In this document: piece by piece, positions 10,930-21,118 of the stretch
Layout: each line of letters starts with the position of its first letter
Numbering within the stretch: position 1 is the stretch's first letter
Assembly: GCA_030220185.1 (NCBI GenBank)
Contig: JASPKZ010007536.1
Location: 124,001 to 188,000, forward strand
Source of the DNA: Diploptera punctata
Taxonomy: Eukaryota; Arthropoda; Insecta; Blattodea; Blaberidae
Direction of reading: 5' to 3'
DNA: 64,000 bases
Position numbers and translations under genes: made by a program
Notes under the pieces: model-generated
The model's database searches: none
Told to the model about the DNA's origin: nothing
What the model saw: only the letters and a program-made list of their open reading frames with translations

Positions 10930-10982
10930 ATTTGTAATCATGTCTGAAGAAGGTATAAAATACCGAAACAGCTGTTACAAAT
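10930..10982 (+). ncRNA. Hammerhead-ribozyme-like motif, right arm
   Basis: Plus strand: ATTTGT (10930-10935), TGT, core CTGAAGA (10944-10950), one extra A, stem II GGTAT (10952-10956), loop AAA, ATACC (10960-10964), GAA (10965-10967), stem III ACAG/CTGT (10968-10975), T10976 at the predicted cleavage position, then ACAAAT. Stem II differs from the left arm by a compensatory change (U-A here, C-G there), which supports a folded RNA. Confidence 0.5.
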
Positions 10983-11035
10983 GTATGTTGTAATAAATAT
11001 GAAAATCATATAAGTAAGTTTTATATGAAAATGAA

Positions 11036-11592
11036 TATACTCTATATAATAACAAGCTATAGTTAATACAGTTAAAGGCATTTTTTGTCTGAACCGGGAT
11101 TTGCGCGTAAAGCTGTACATCTTACGTTAATATCCCCATTCAAACAACATTTGTCTCTTTAGTTGTATTTAGAGCATTCTACAAAGAACCGCGTTTCTCT
11201 GTGTCATGTAGTTTTTGAGTATTGATGGATTTTAGGGTAAAATGATACAGGGAATGTGTGGTAATTATGTACTTACGTATCGTAAACAATATTCGTTTTG
11301 CGGTGAGCGGAGCTATATAAAGTCAATATATTTAATAGGTTATTAGAGGTCAGCATAAAAATTCCCTGTGTAGACTATATTGACCGAAATATGACCTTTA
11401 GAGTCAAAGGTTGGAAACATGTAAATCAATAATTTGATCTATTAGTAGATGAATACATTTTAATTACATAGTGAGAAAAGGTAAATATTATAACCAGCCT
11501 ACAGTGATAATAGATAAGTTCGCAATTCAATTTTTAAGAAATTCGTTGTTACACAGTGCCTTATTTTAACACTATTCTATAATGTTCTTCCC
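11036..11592. other. AT-rich non-coding stretch
   Basis: No gene, repeat family or RNA recognised. Confidence 0.45.
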
Positions 11593-11893
11593 TAGGGCTG
11601 GTCGTTCACTGCAATCATAGCATTTTGATGCTATGCTTTGCAGCTATACTAGTGAATTATAAGTGTGGTAACTACCGTTGATCTTCACACCGTGGGATGA
11701 TGATGATGATGATGGCCAGATGATGTTCGGGGACATTTTTGGGTCTCAGAGCTTCCCGATATTTATCTTACGGGTGAGGAAAAACTTCGAAAAAAACCTC
11801 ACCCAGGAGCTTGTCCTAACCGTAGATCGAACCCGGGCCCGCTGCGTGAGAAGTCAGCACGCTACGTCGAGATCACAGCGGTGGACATTTTAA
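11593..11893 (-). mobile_element. tRNA-derived SINE, family E
   Basis: The minus strand starts with a tRNA-like head: B-box-like GGCCCGGGTTCGATC near 11826-11840. Then follow CTCACC and GTAAGATAAATATCGGG, a (CAT)n run at 11698-11716, and near the far end a hairpin built on CATAGCAT and ATGCTATG (about 11616-11637). Other copies or pieces: 30755-30900, 33993-34222 and 63620-63805. Confidence 0.7.
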
Positions 11894-12059
11894 CGCTAAA
11901 AATATAAAAAAATAAACGCTCACCTCTATAAAAGAACCTGTACTGTATGTTTTTACTCATCATCACAAGAAAAAGCATTCATTCATCCAATTAATTGGAT
12001 AAAAACCAAATGCAGCTAATGATATTTGAATATCTATAGGCCTATAAGTTTTCTAAGCC

Positions 12060-12130
12060 TGCTTTTGGAACGGAAACTTGGACTATACGGAAAAGAGATG
12101 TATTCAGAATAACAACTGGTGAAAATAAAT
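12060..12130 (+). pseudogene. LINE C-terminal scrap (possible)
   Basis: About 25 codons read FGTETWTIRKRDVFRITTGE, close to the G-x-E-T-W-x-L motif that follows the RT core in several LINEs of this window. Downstream sequence to about 12360 may be decayed continuation. Too short for a firm call. Confidence 0.35.
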
Positions 12131-12389
12131 TAATGAGATGAAAATTATAAAATATGCGGACATAGCTTACTGTTACTGTATACACATGGGCAGCAACACT
12201 TCAACATATGGATCGGAACCACACCTTTCGTCAGATTTTGACATCCCGGAGGAAATAGATATTTAGAAAGATCATTTAAAAGGTGTCATTAGACTGTTAA
12301 AGACCTACGGTACTTGGAAGGAAGATGATAATCATGCGATTGGCTTTTCTTTAGCAGAGATGATTGCCTCAACTCCTTTAAGATTTATT

Positions 12390-12480
12390 TATTTTATTTA
12401 AGATTTATTTAGCCTGGTGGAGTTAAGGCCATGTGGCCTTCTCTTCCACTCACCAGGACAAACATATATTACATAAGAAT
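12390..12480 (-). mobile_element. LINE 3' end relic
   Basis: Contains TTTATTTAGCCTGGTGGAG, TTAAGGCCATGTGGCCTT and CTCTTCCACTCACCAGG. A near copy is at 52675-52740. On the minus strand both show a GGCC-centred hairpin, CACCAGG/CATCAGG, and a TAAATAAA tail, as expected for a LINE 3' end. Confidence 0.45.
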
Positions 12481-13320
12481 ATAACAATCTTAATTAACTC
12501 TAATATTAAACACTAAGTAAAAAATTTGATCAAAAGATAATATCTAATATACATATTACGATCTATAATACAACCAGTTAATATTAGTTAAAATTAAGAC
12601 TAAAACTAATAATAAAATGTATACAAGCAAGACATTAAATTGTCCCTGTCTAGTGTATATAAAAAAACAGGAAAATAATGAGATATAGAAAACTAATTTT
12701 ACGATTATACAATATTAAAACAAAACAAATAAAAATATTTGTTATTCTTAATATTATTTAGGCATACACTGTACAAAAATTTTGCTTTAAGTACTTAAGG
12801 TATAATTGTATTCCTCACCAAACATTATTTCAGGTCATCTCTGTTAGAAATTACCAGGTGTGAAGAAAAACAACCACTTTAGTGAATCTCATATAGTAAG
12901 TTTAGGGTCATTATCTTGCATAAACAACCAATCCTCTAGAATTCCGAATTCGTTCACGGCTGTGAAGTTATTTTTTCGTAATGTTAATGTGTCTTTTGTA
13001 GCCCGTATTACTATCTAATTACATGGATATTGCTACCACCCGATACATTTAAGACAACTGCATTGTTGGACGGATCCGTTATACAATAGTGTGTCTCCAT
13101 CCCATCCAAACATCAAATTGCAATGTTGCATTGTTGTTATATGTTATAAATTAGTCAATTTGGTTAGTAGTATTTTGCAACACTTGCATGAAACAGTAAC
13201 ACCAGAAAAGAAAGAGAGTAACGACTGTTCAGAAGTGATTGAAAACACAAGGAAGGATTATGTATATTGTAATGACACCTCATGGGAAGTTAAGACTTAA
13301 AAATCCTAAAATATTAACTT
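12481..13320. other. AT-rich non-coding stretch
   Basis: No recognised feature. A 69-codon frame at 13091-13300 has no known motif. It lies just upstream of the exon-like block at 13323-13469 but in a different frame. Confidence 0.4.
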
Positions 13321-13322
13321 AA

Positions 13323-13469
13323 CCCTTCTTGTTTAAAGAACCATCTCTAATAGAAAATGCAACATTAAAATATATTGAAAAATTAAGATACATGGATGAC
13401 AAGGACTATGAAAACTGCCTTTATGACCCATTTAATAATGACTTGAAACCAAACAACTGTCAGGGGTAG
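13323..13469 (+). pseudogene. Exon-like open segment, unidentified
   Basis: An open stretch of 48 codons ending at TAG 13467-13469, with non-repetitive composition (IENATLKYIEKLRYMDDKDY). A pyrimidine-rich CCCTTCTTGTTTAAAG precedes codon 13338 and could be a splice acceptor. The pattern faintly recalls the C-terminal lobe of casein-kinase-1/VRK-type kinases, but no diagnostic residue supports that. It may equally be chance. Confidence 0.18.
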
Positions 13470-13826
13470 TTCTTAAAGTTTGGAGGTTCTGTATGGGATG
13501 TATTCTTAATCTTCATTTTCAAACAGAAATTAACATAATAACTGAAAGATCTACAGTAATCTCACATTTATCGTAATGTATAAGTTTACATGATAAATCA
13601 CAAAATATTTATAATTACAAGTACTTATAACCACTATAGTATTTAAAATAATTGTATTAATTTATAATGTGCATATTTATGTTAATAGTAGGCCTATTTA
13701 ATATTAATTTTAGTCTTAATTATAGTGTACAAATGCATTTTGTATATCTTAGTTTACTTGTTAAGTAGAATATAAGGCACTTAAGGTATTTACTTTGCCA
13801 TTTTAAATAACACATTATTATTGTTG

Positions 13827-13873
<47 letters not shown>

Positions 13874-14665
13874 GGTTTTTTGAGTGGTTCTTGTATTATG
13901 AATGAATTAGTATACTTTATTGAATGAGAAGTTGTGGTATTTAAGCCCCATATATAAAGAAATGAGTCTCTTTTGTTAGATTAAATGACAACATTATTAT
14001 TAGTATTATTATGTTTGTTTAGGGGCAAATTCTAGCCCTCCTTTTCTATTCTATCATTCGGTTAACAAAAAGTGTATTTCTTGATAGGAGGCTACTATAA
14101 CTTCGTACAATTTGTTATTCAAAACACAACATGGGATATCCTGAGACTATATTTACGTATTCTAGAGTTAAGCTACAACCTTAGAAGCAGATTTTTTAAT
14201 CATTTCTCACACACATCGAGTAGTAAAATTCTTATCCCATGGAGTGAGAATTTTATATCGGTCACTACTATTATAATATATGCATTTGATTGAAATTCTA
14301 AATTAAATTAAATTTTAATTTTAAGATTGATATTCAGTCTCTCATTATTTTTGTTATGTACTAAATAATCGGGCGGATCTTCCCATTACCTTAGATATCT
14401 TAGAGATTTTAGTTTATGCTAAATTTTCTCCAAAAAAGAGTTGTCTCGTAAATTTGCATCCCACCTCATTTCAGATGTGGCATTCCTGATTTTGATGTTG
14501 ATCTAATCACAGCATATGAATTACTTTGCAATTTTAACCACTAAGTGATGCAGTAAATGGGATATGGATGTCAAAAATAACTATTTTTTCTGTTTCTTTC
14601 TATGTATTATTTTATTTTTCTTCAGTTTTACAATTGTTGCCCTTTCTTACTTATTTTATATATAC
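13470..14665. other. AT-rich non-coding stretch with (ATT)n
   Basis: Contains an (ATT/GTT)n microsatellite at 13817-13873. Otherwise no recognised gene or repeat. The frame at 14072-14293 shows no motif. Confidence 0.5.
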
Positions 14666-14667
14666 AG

Positions 14668-14790
14668 AGGGCGTATATCGAGACTGAAGGTGATAACTTG
14701 AAACCCCGACACCGCCGGATATTGAACCTGAGTCGCCGGAGCGGAAGCTTCGGACTCTGCTTACCATATCAGGACGATGAAAAATTCGGC
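14668..14790 (-). mobile_element. tRNA-derived SINE head (possible)
   Basis: The minus strand reads CTGATATGGTAAGCAGAGTC, then GGCGACTCAGGTTCAATATCC (a B-box-like GGTTCAATATCC), then GGCGGTGTCGGGG. It is a GC-rich island in AT-rich DNA. No second copy in the window confirms the family. Confidence 0.35.
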
Positions 14791-14909
14791 CGTTTCATGA
14801 ATAGGCCTAATCCTTTTTTCACCGATTTCAACTTTGACATAATTCCTGAATATGTACACATGTGAGAAGTTTTTAATAAAACATAAAATTGACTTAGGCT
14901 TTCTCGGCC

Positions 14910-15067
14910 GGAGTTAGTTTGATGATCTTGCAGAAGATTTCCGGGTTATTGGCCGTGGTCTTGAGGCTTGTAGTTCCCCGAAGAACTAAAAGCCTCAAGA
15001 CCACGTGCAATAGCCCGGAAAACTTCAAGATCTTCATACTGACAAATGGTCTACTTCATCGATAAAT
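14910..15067. repeat. Hairpin repeat with attached 44-bp module
   Basis: Arms GTGGTCTTGAGGCTT (about 14956-14970) and AAGCCTCAAGACCAC (about 14991-15005) are complementary, extended by CCGGGTTATTGG against CAATAGCCCGG. The segment 15023-15066 (CTTCAAGATC to TCATCGATAAA) is found again at 15988-16008 plus 16728-16750, where another repeat splits it. Confidence 0.7.
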
Positions 15068-15081
15068 TAAAACATAAAATT

Positions 15082-15419
15082 ATCAAATATTTATCTAAAA
15101 GGCCCGTCTCCTCAACTTTATTAGTTATTTAACTGTAGCGCTTTCGGGACTAGTCCCATCATCAGCATGATTCAAAACTGGTGTTTCACTGAAGATCTGA
15201 TAGAGGAGGTTACACGTACTGGGTGCGTTTTCATTTATCAGATTAACAACAAGAACCATCTGATAAATGAAAACGCACCCATTACGTGTACCCCGCTCTA
15301 CCAGATCTTCAGTGAAACACCAGTTTTCAATCCTGCTCATGATGGGACTAGTCCCGAAAGCGCTAGAGTTAAATAACTGATAAAGTTAAGAAGACTGACC
15401 CTTTAGGTAAATATTTCAT
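15082..15419. repeat. TIR-bounded fold-back element, 338 bp
   Basis: Ends at 15082-15118 and 15383-15419 are inverted copies of a 37-bp terminus also seen at 15951-15987 and 16755-16791. Inside, 15119-15241 and 15260-15382 form a second, nearly perfect palindrome with an 18-nt loop. Because the arms mirror each other, both strands encode almost the same ~70-codon frame (15125-15340 minus, 15167-15376 plus), which is not a gene. Each arm includes a hammerhead-like block with GGGACTAGTCCC. Confidence 0.85.
15125..15175 (-). ncRNA. Hammerhead-like motif, left arm of 15082 element
   Basis: Minus strand: core CTGATGA (15165-15159), one extra T, palindromic stem II GGGACTAGTCCC (15157-15146), GAA, stem III AGCGCT (15142-15137), A at the predicted cleavage position, then CA able to pair with UG just before the core. 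Upstream AATCATG is shared with the 10833-10982 motifs. The right arm (plus, 15336-15342) has CTCATGA, so its invariant G is lost. Confidence 0.45.
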
Positions 15420-15950
15420 AATTGTATGTTTTAAACTTTGAATAATACCTCAACGGTATTATTAATGTTAATCATCGATAAATTATATAACGTGGAATAT
15501 GCATTGTGAAAACATAAACCATGGGCTTGTGTGCATTTAAAAAGAGTTAAAGTAGAATTAGAAAAAAGTATCGAATAATTTGCTGAATTTATTTATTCAC
15601 ATAATTTAATTTATGATGTAAATAGTTACCTAGACAAAAATTGATAAAAACAAAATTAACGGAATTATTAGACGCAATTTTAGAAGACAAATGTCGACAA
15701 ATACTGAATTATGGTTACATACAAGCAGCTTTAAAGTACAGCAGTGAAATCTGAATTTTATACTCGAAGTATTAGTATCGATAACAAATAGCCCACAATA
15801 AATAGTAGGATCATTTTGCAACCTTATCCTGAAATACTGCACGAGTACTTCCATGTTGTAAGGTTATGGCTGCTCTTGTGTTGTTAAATGGCTCCCAAAA
15901 TCGGAATTTTACTAAAAATCAACAAAAAACAGAATCTAAAATATAACACT
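15420..15950. other. AT-rich non-coding stretch
   Basis: No recognised feature. Short frames only. Confidence 0.45.
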
Positions 15951-16791
15951 ATGAAATATTTACCTAAAAGGTCCGTCTCCTCAACTTCTTCAAGATCATC
16001 ATACTGACTATTTACGTCATGCCCCAAATGGGAGTCAATGACCAATCACGTTACAATGATTTTTTTATTTACAACCAATCACAGTCGTGTTTCGCCTATT
16101 TACCAACTAAAGTTTATCATAATAAAGAAAGCACATCCTTTTTAACATTCTGAATAGGTCATAGCATTATTTTGCAGTGACTGACTCATTAAGAAATACG
16201 GCTATCAGATTGTCTATATAGTGCATGAATGTCAACACATACCGCATGCGGGAGTTAATATAAAAACATTTGTAGCAATTCATTATAGCACCAAAAAAAG
16301 AAATCACTCTTTGCACTTTCTTAAATGTATTTTTTCCCAGAAAAATATAATTATCATATTTACATCATACGACATCAGAAATGAATTAATATAACAGTTT
16401 GATGTTTCATTTTTCTCCACTAGAGTGCATTCTTACAATATTGCGTTTCTTTTGGCAATAAATAATATGATCTGGTTGCAGTGACGAACAAAAGAAGCAA
16501 ATGAAGCGTAGCAATCGTTTCTCATTTGTTTTCAAACATCGCCCTTTACATTAAATATATAAATACTTAAAATAATGATTTGTGAGTAAACAGCTTAATT
16601 TTATTCGTTAAATAGTCCCAACAAATACCACTCTTGATTTCCAAATTCTCTAGATGAATTCACTCATCACTTCGTGAGTCGTGAATTTATCAATAATTTG
16701 GAAATCACTCGTGGCATTACTTATGATAAATGGTCTACTTCATCGATAAAGTTTAAGTTGAGGAGATGAACCTTTTAGGTAAATATTTCAT
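15951..16791. mobile_element. TIR element split by repeat family I
   Basis: The two ends (15951-15987 and 16755-16791) are inverted 37-mers differing at two positions. Next to them lie the halves of the 44-bp module (15988-16008 and 16728-16750). What remains between, 16009-16727, is a separate dispersed repeat (family I). The parent was therefore a ~120-bp MITE-like element with no coding capacity. Confidence 0.75.
16009..16727 (+). repeat. Dispersed repeat family I (719-bp copy)
   Basis: Begins TATTTACGTCATGCC and ends GGCATTACTTATGAT; the ends are weakly inverted. Shared internal marks are CAAATGGGAGTCAATGACCA, GTGTTTCGCC and, near the 3' end, a hairpin GATTTCCAAATT ... AATTTGGAAATC around CTTCGTGAGTCGTGAATTTA. 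Other copies are 24496-24985 and 52774-53216. No coding sequence; a non-autonomous DNA element is likely. Confidence 0.75.
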
Positions 16792-16969
16792 AATTTTAAT
16801 AATGTTAAAAATAAAATCTGCAAAAATGAAATTCCTGAGACATGGATATACGTTAGAAGATAAATAAATAAAGCAAACATATTATTAATGACGTTCATAT
16901 ATTCAGTGTAACAGGCAGAACCAAAGAACATTAACAAAATTAGTTCGATCACATACAAAAGATTGAGCA

Positions 16970-17275
16970 AGAACCATAAAAAAATAGGTACTCACATTAT
17001 AAGCCAAAGGGGTATCGATTGTGGGACGGCCAAGAACACGGTGGAAATATCAGCGTTTTGCATAAGACCGGAACAAGTATTTTCAGTTGAGTCCATGAAG
17101 AAGACAATGACTATCATTTACAACGAATAGACTCAAATCGACTACAAAAAAAGGCTTGATTGCACTGTCCTAAATGATTTAGAAGCAGAGGAAAAGCAAA
17201 ACAACAGTGGACCTTTCAAGCGCATCTCGAGACTTGGAAACAAGTTCATAAAAATAACATGTTCATGATGATGAT
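16970..17275 (+). mobile_element. LINE-G-like 3' end, decayed
   Basis: Legible piece VGRPRTRWKYQ near 17020-17055, preceded by TATAAGCCAAAGG, and a terminal GATGATGAT at 17266-17275. LINE-G copies end with VGRPRRRWAD and a (GAT)n tail. Heavily mutated. Confidence 0.4.
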
Positions 17276-17279
17276 CTAC

Positions 17280-18285
17280 TTGAAGTTTACAAAAAACATT
17301 GTCTTAGTTCTGATATATTTTCATTTAAATCTTAAATTAAATATGTACATTACATTTTTGTTTAAGTACTCTTTCAGATGTAGCTGTTTTTATAGTTATA
17401 TACGTCCTCGTAAGAAACTCGTATATATAAAAGTAACGTTGAACTCAGAGCACTTCATTATTGATGATTTTTCGGTTCTTGTGCAACACGGAGAGAACTT
17501 AATGTTAAGGCGGATACGGTAGCATGCATTAATTGTAAGGCTTTTGCTGAGCATGGGACTGCATATGTTTATACTCAACTACCTAATTCAAGATTACTCT
17601 TTAAAAAAACTCATTACTGCGTTAAACCATACAAATGTGTCACATGAATTATGAAATATTCATTATAAAATCTAAAAAAAAAAAAAATTAACACAAACAG
17701 AGAAAAAGCAGCAACACGTAATTAGATGACGTAACAGCGGAACCATATTATAATAATTTCATTCACTTTAAAGAACCCAAAAATATAAAATGAACTCATT
17801 TTCAGTATTTACAGGTGATATGCGGTTCCCGATTTTAATCCCATAAACACTCTCAATTCTCCCTTCCCTCTCGTTCGCGTCATTTCATATCACTATTCAC
17901 CTCATCTCATGTTGATTGGCGCCTACAGACGTTGAAAAATATGTGATTGCGGAGATCTACTGGGGAAACTAGGATGCTGGCTCATGTCTCTGAGCCTAAG
18001 CAATAAAACATGGCAGAAGGGACCAACGGGTGGGTTGTAGTTGGACCCGGTCTCAGCCCAAAAATGGAACTATGGGTCATGAGAGAAGAACCTGGTGTGC
18101 CGGACACGGAAGACGTCCTACAACTCGCATAACATTGTAGAGTATACTTCATTCTATTCAACCATAATAAACTGGTTTAGGTAATAGATATATTAAGTCG
18201 CGGTGCTCAATGCGGTCTTCCCGCTCAACCCGAATAAACAAATCAAGAATTAAAGGTACTGTAAATAGTATTTTCGTTTTTCCTA
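17280..18285. other. Non-coding stretch
   Basis: No gene recognised. The block 17930-18130 is GC-richer (GGACCAACGGGTGGGTTG) and may be an unlisted repeat. The AT-rich frame 17259-17522 has no motif. Confidence 0.4.
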
Positions 18286-18289
18286 CGTC

Positions 18290-18565
18290 ACTAGATTGTC
18301 TGTTGTGACATTTCTATCCCACTTCCTGGTATTGGCGGAATTGTAATCCATTTCTTAGGTTGGGGCACCTGGGGCGTTATGTTATGTCGATGATATAATG
18401 GGTGATACCGTAAATCATAATGAAGTACGAAGTCCTTAACCTAAATTTAACTTAAATTTTAGATCATGGGCAACCGCAGGAATAATTATTTTTAAGAAAA
18501 CTTCCTATGGCCTGTCCGGGAATCGAATCGAATCTGAAACATTGACCACTAGCCCATTAAGCTTT
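18290..18565 (-). mobile_element. tRNA-derived SINE, family F
   Basis: The minus-strand head near 18565 reads GGGCTAGTGG (A-box-like), then GATTCGATTCGATTCCC. The body is shared with 19741-20065: TTCTTAGGTTGGGGCACCTG, TCGATGATATAATGGGTGAT, AGTCCTTAACCTAAATTTAA. Two copies 1.4 kb apart in the same orientation. Confidence 0.7.
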
Positions 18566-19740
18566 ATAAAAATAAATAAAACTCATTATTCATGTACCTT
18601 ACACCATATGTTTTTAACCATCTAAAGTGTTGCGTTATTTTAATATCAACTTGAGTCAATAGAGTTGGTTCCAAATTTAGTTTCCTGATTCGGCGAAACT
18701 GGATGACGTCACCGCTAGTGTACTATGTCAATCAAAAGATTAATTATACAGGAAACCGAGAATAGATTTGATTCAAGCTGCCTGCATAACTGTATTATTG
18801 CACTTTGTACTCGTCACACGTTACATTCTGCTTCCACTGGACCAATTTCAATTAATTTTATTCTTTCTGAGCGAGAGACAATAGATCCTCTAATAGAATA
18901 TACGTAATTGTATGCCCTAAAGAAATGAGTATATCCGATTGAACCATACAGAAGATTAATTCTTGTTAATTTTGGTTACTATAGCTTGGCAGCAAACAAA
19001 ATGCAGTGCTAATACATGTTTTTATCATGACATTTCTCTCTACCCAGATCGGTTTTCCCCTCTACTCATCTTTTTTCAACTAATCAATATCACTTGAATT
19101 CCAGCTGATGTCACCATCCAAAATGCTACGCTGATAACTAATAACAACGATAATGACATAGTTGAACGCATTCCAGGCTATAATTAAATCAAATTATCGC
19201 GGAGAATTCCTAGCACATCGTGATTGAAAATAGAACATTGCATCATAAAATTAAAGCGCATGCGCAGCACAACAGCATTTTGTTCGCTTCCCATCCATAA
19301 CAACTATGTGTAGGCCTAGTCTTAGTAATAATATTTTGCAATTTCCTAGATGTTAAGTTACAAAAGGAAGAAAATGATTGTTTGTAAGGATTGAGTGCTA
19401 GCTGTCTTCAACAAAATTAACTAGAACTCGATTTGGATCGCCAATTTAAAACGAACACTTTTATTTGTTCTCTAACAAATAAATAATGTTATATATTTTT
19501 ATTATTCCATCTCTAAATCTACAGTTAAACATTTGAACTTAACCATATTAATAAGCAGACTTATCCATGTAATTGTGTAACAAATTTATATTATATTTAC
19601 TTCATATAAAACCCCTTTTACTGAACATCATCCAATAGCCTGTATAATTAGAAAATGAAGTTATTCTATAGTGCTATAGCACTTATAACATGGGAATTTC
19701 ACTGATATGAAGATAAAAATTAACTCCTCCTGTAGAAAAT
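18566..19740. other. AT-rich non-coding stretch
   Basis: No recognised feature between the two SINE-F copies. Confidence 0.45.
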
Positions 19741-20062
19741 ATCTTTCTTTTTTCTAATGCCACCACGTTGTCTTTTTTGACATTTCTGCCTTTCGCCCAT
19801 CACATTGGCAGAATTGTAATAAATTTCTTAGGTTGGGGCACCTGGAAGCGGAGTTACGTTACCCCGATGATATGATTGGTGATAAATGATACGCGCCAGG
19901 AGAGTTCTTAACCTAAACTTAATATAAATTCCAGACCATGGACAACCACAGGAGTAATTCCCTGTAAGGAAAAATGTCTGTGGTTTGAACGAGAATCGAA
20001 CCCGGGAACTCATTAACAGTAGTCAGGAACGCTGTCCACTAGCCCATGAGGCTGGTCATAAA
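19741..20062 (-). mobile_element. tRNA-derived SINE, family F, fuller copy
   Basis: The minus-strand head has CTCATGGGCTAGTGGACAG near 20050 (A-box-like) and GAGTTCCCGGGTTCGATTC (B-box-like GGTTCGATTC) near 20000. The body matches 18290-18565, including TTAGGTTGGGGCACCTG and TCTTAACCTAAACTTAAT. RNA polymerase III transcription is inferred from the boxes. Confidence 0.75.
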
Positions 20063-20485
20063 AAATATATTTATAATCGATATTACATAAACTACCGGGC
20101 GCTTGGTAAGAATTTTATAGTGATGTTACAGAATCTTAACAAAGCAACTTCGCCAGACGAAGTCATACTATTGGCAAATGTACGATCATATCTTCAAAAA
20201 TCCAGCCATACCTGTCATGAAATATCCACTAAGTCTAGTAGTAGATACATCATTGGAATTAAAATAGTGGAGATTCTGTTTCGAGGGATGACAATACAAT
20301 CGTATTCTCAAATTTTCGTCGGAGGATGGAAGATGAAATCGAGATGACAAATAGCTTTGTGTAATGGTATGCATCATTTTGAATAGTAGAGTAAGATAAT
20401 GCATATTTCTGCGATCATACATATGGAGACAGTATAGTTCGCGGAAGAAGAAATATCGTATATATACGAGGAATGAATACACATA
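20063..20485. other. Non-coding stretch
   Basis: No recognised gene. The 120-codon frame starting at 19985 begins inside the SINE and is not considered real. Confidence 0.4.
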
Positions 20486-21118
20486 TCTAATATATATAAA
20501 TTAATGTTTGTTGGTTTGTTTGTTGGTTCGTGCTTTATGTGCGACTATACCGTTGATCCGATTATGATAGGGCTTTTTGCAAAATGTTCAGGAGATTCCC
20601 GGGATGAACATAGGCTCTAAGAGAGTTGTGATACTTAACTCCTACACCTTTAAAAATCGCCCTTTGTAGTGTAAAACGTGAAAAAGTAGCTCTTTCGACG
20701 CTTAAATGGCTTACGCTGCCTAAACCATAACAAGTACACAAAATTAATGTACATAGAATTTAATATATCAAAAATCTCTACAAAAAAGTTCGCGACAGCA
20801 TATGTTTATCTCTTATGGATAACTCACAATAACCATTATTGTCTTTCATTGATGCCAAGAAGATCGAGACAAGTACGTAGATACCTGTGCAAGCATAGCA
20901 GCACATGGCGGGTATTCTTTTACGGATAACTCACAATAACGAATTTTATCTTTTAGCTCATTTATGTCAAGAAGATCGGGATAAGTAGGGCCTATATTCC
21001 CGGGGTATCTAAAAATATAAATTTATAGTTATTTTACCCGTTACTTATTTAACTGGACATAAAACACATTAATTTTCAATTATTTAGGCGTAGCAGTGCA
21101 CGACGGGGTATTAGCTAG
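20486..21118 (+). mobile_element. Helitron-like non-autonomous element, full length
   Basis: Lies between A20485 and T21119, begins TC (TCTAATATATATAAATTAA) and ends CTAG (GTATTAGCTAG), with a short hairpin-capable GGCGTAGCAGTGCACGAC some 10 nt before the end. The 5' TC, 3' CTAG and insertion between A and T fit Helitrons or Helentron-associated (HINE/Lep1-type) repeats. No coding capacity. It is the reference copy for 8482, 34255, 37477, 38172, 54720, 54813 and 60015. Confidence 0.75.

Larger units (their letters stand above)
10795..11035. repeat. Fold-back element with inverted arms ~100 bp
   Basis: The left arm (about 10797-10890) and right arm (about 10927-11028) are reverse complements at high identity, including TTTGTAACAGCTGTTTC on the left and GAAACAGCTGTTACAAA on the right. 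The spacer is about 40 bp. Both arms carry a hammerhead-like core (separate entries). Inverted terminal units of this kind occur with Penelope-like elements, but no reverse transcriptase is present, so origin is inference. Confidence 0.8.

Noticed and set aside
14910..15045. Third hammerhead-like motif in the 14910 hairpin
   Set aside because: No CTGANGA next to a GAAA-closed stem could be found on either strand.
15125..15376. Two similar ~70-codon proteins on opposite strands
   Set aside because: They mirror each other because the DNA is a palindrome; this is a fold-back element, not a gene pair.
19985..20347. 120-codon ORF
   Set aside because: It starts inside SINE-F and runs into unrelated AT-rich sequence; no domain.
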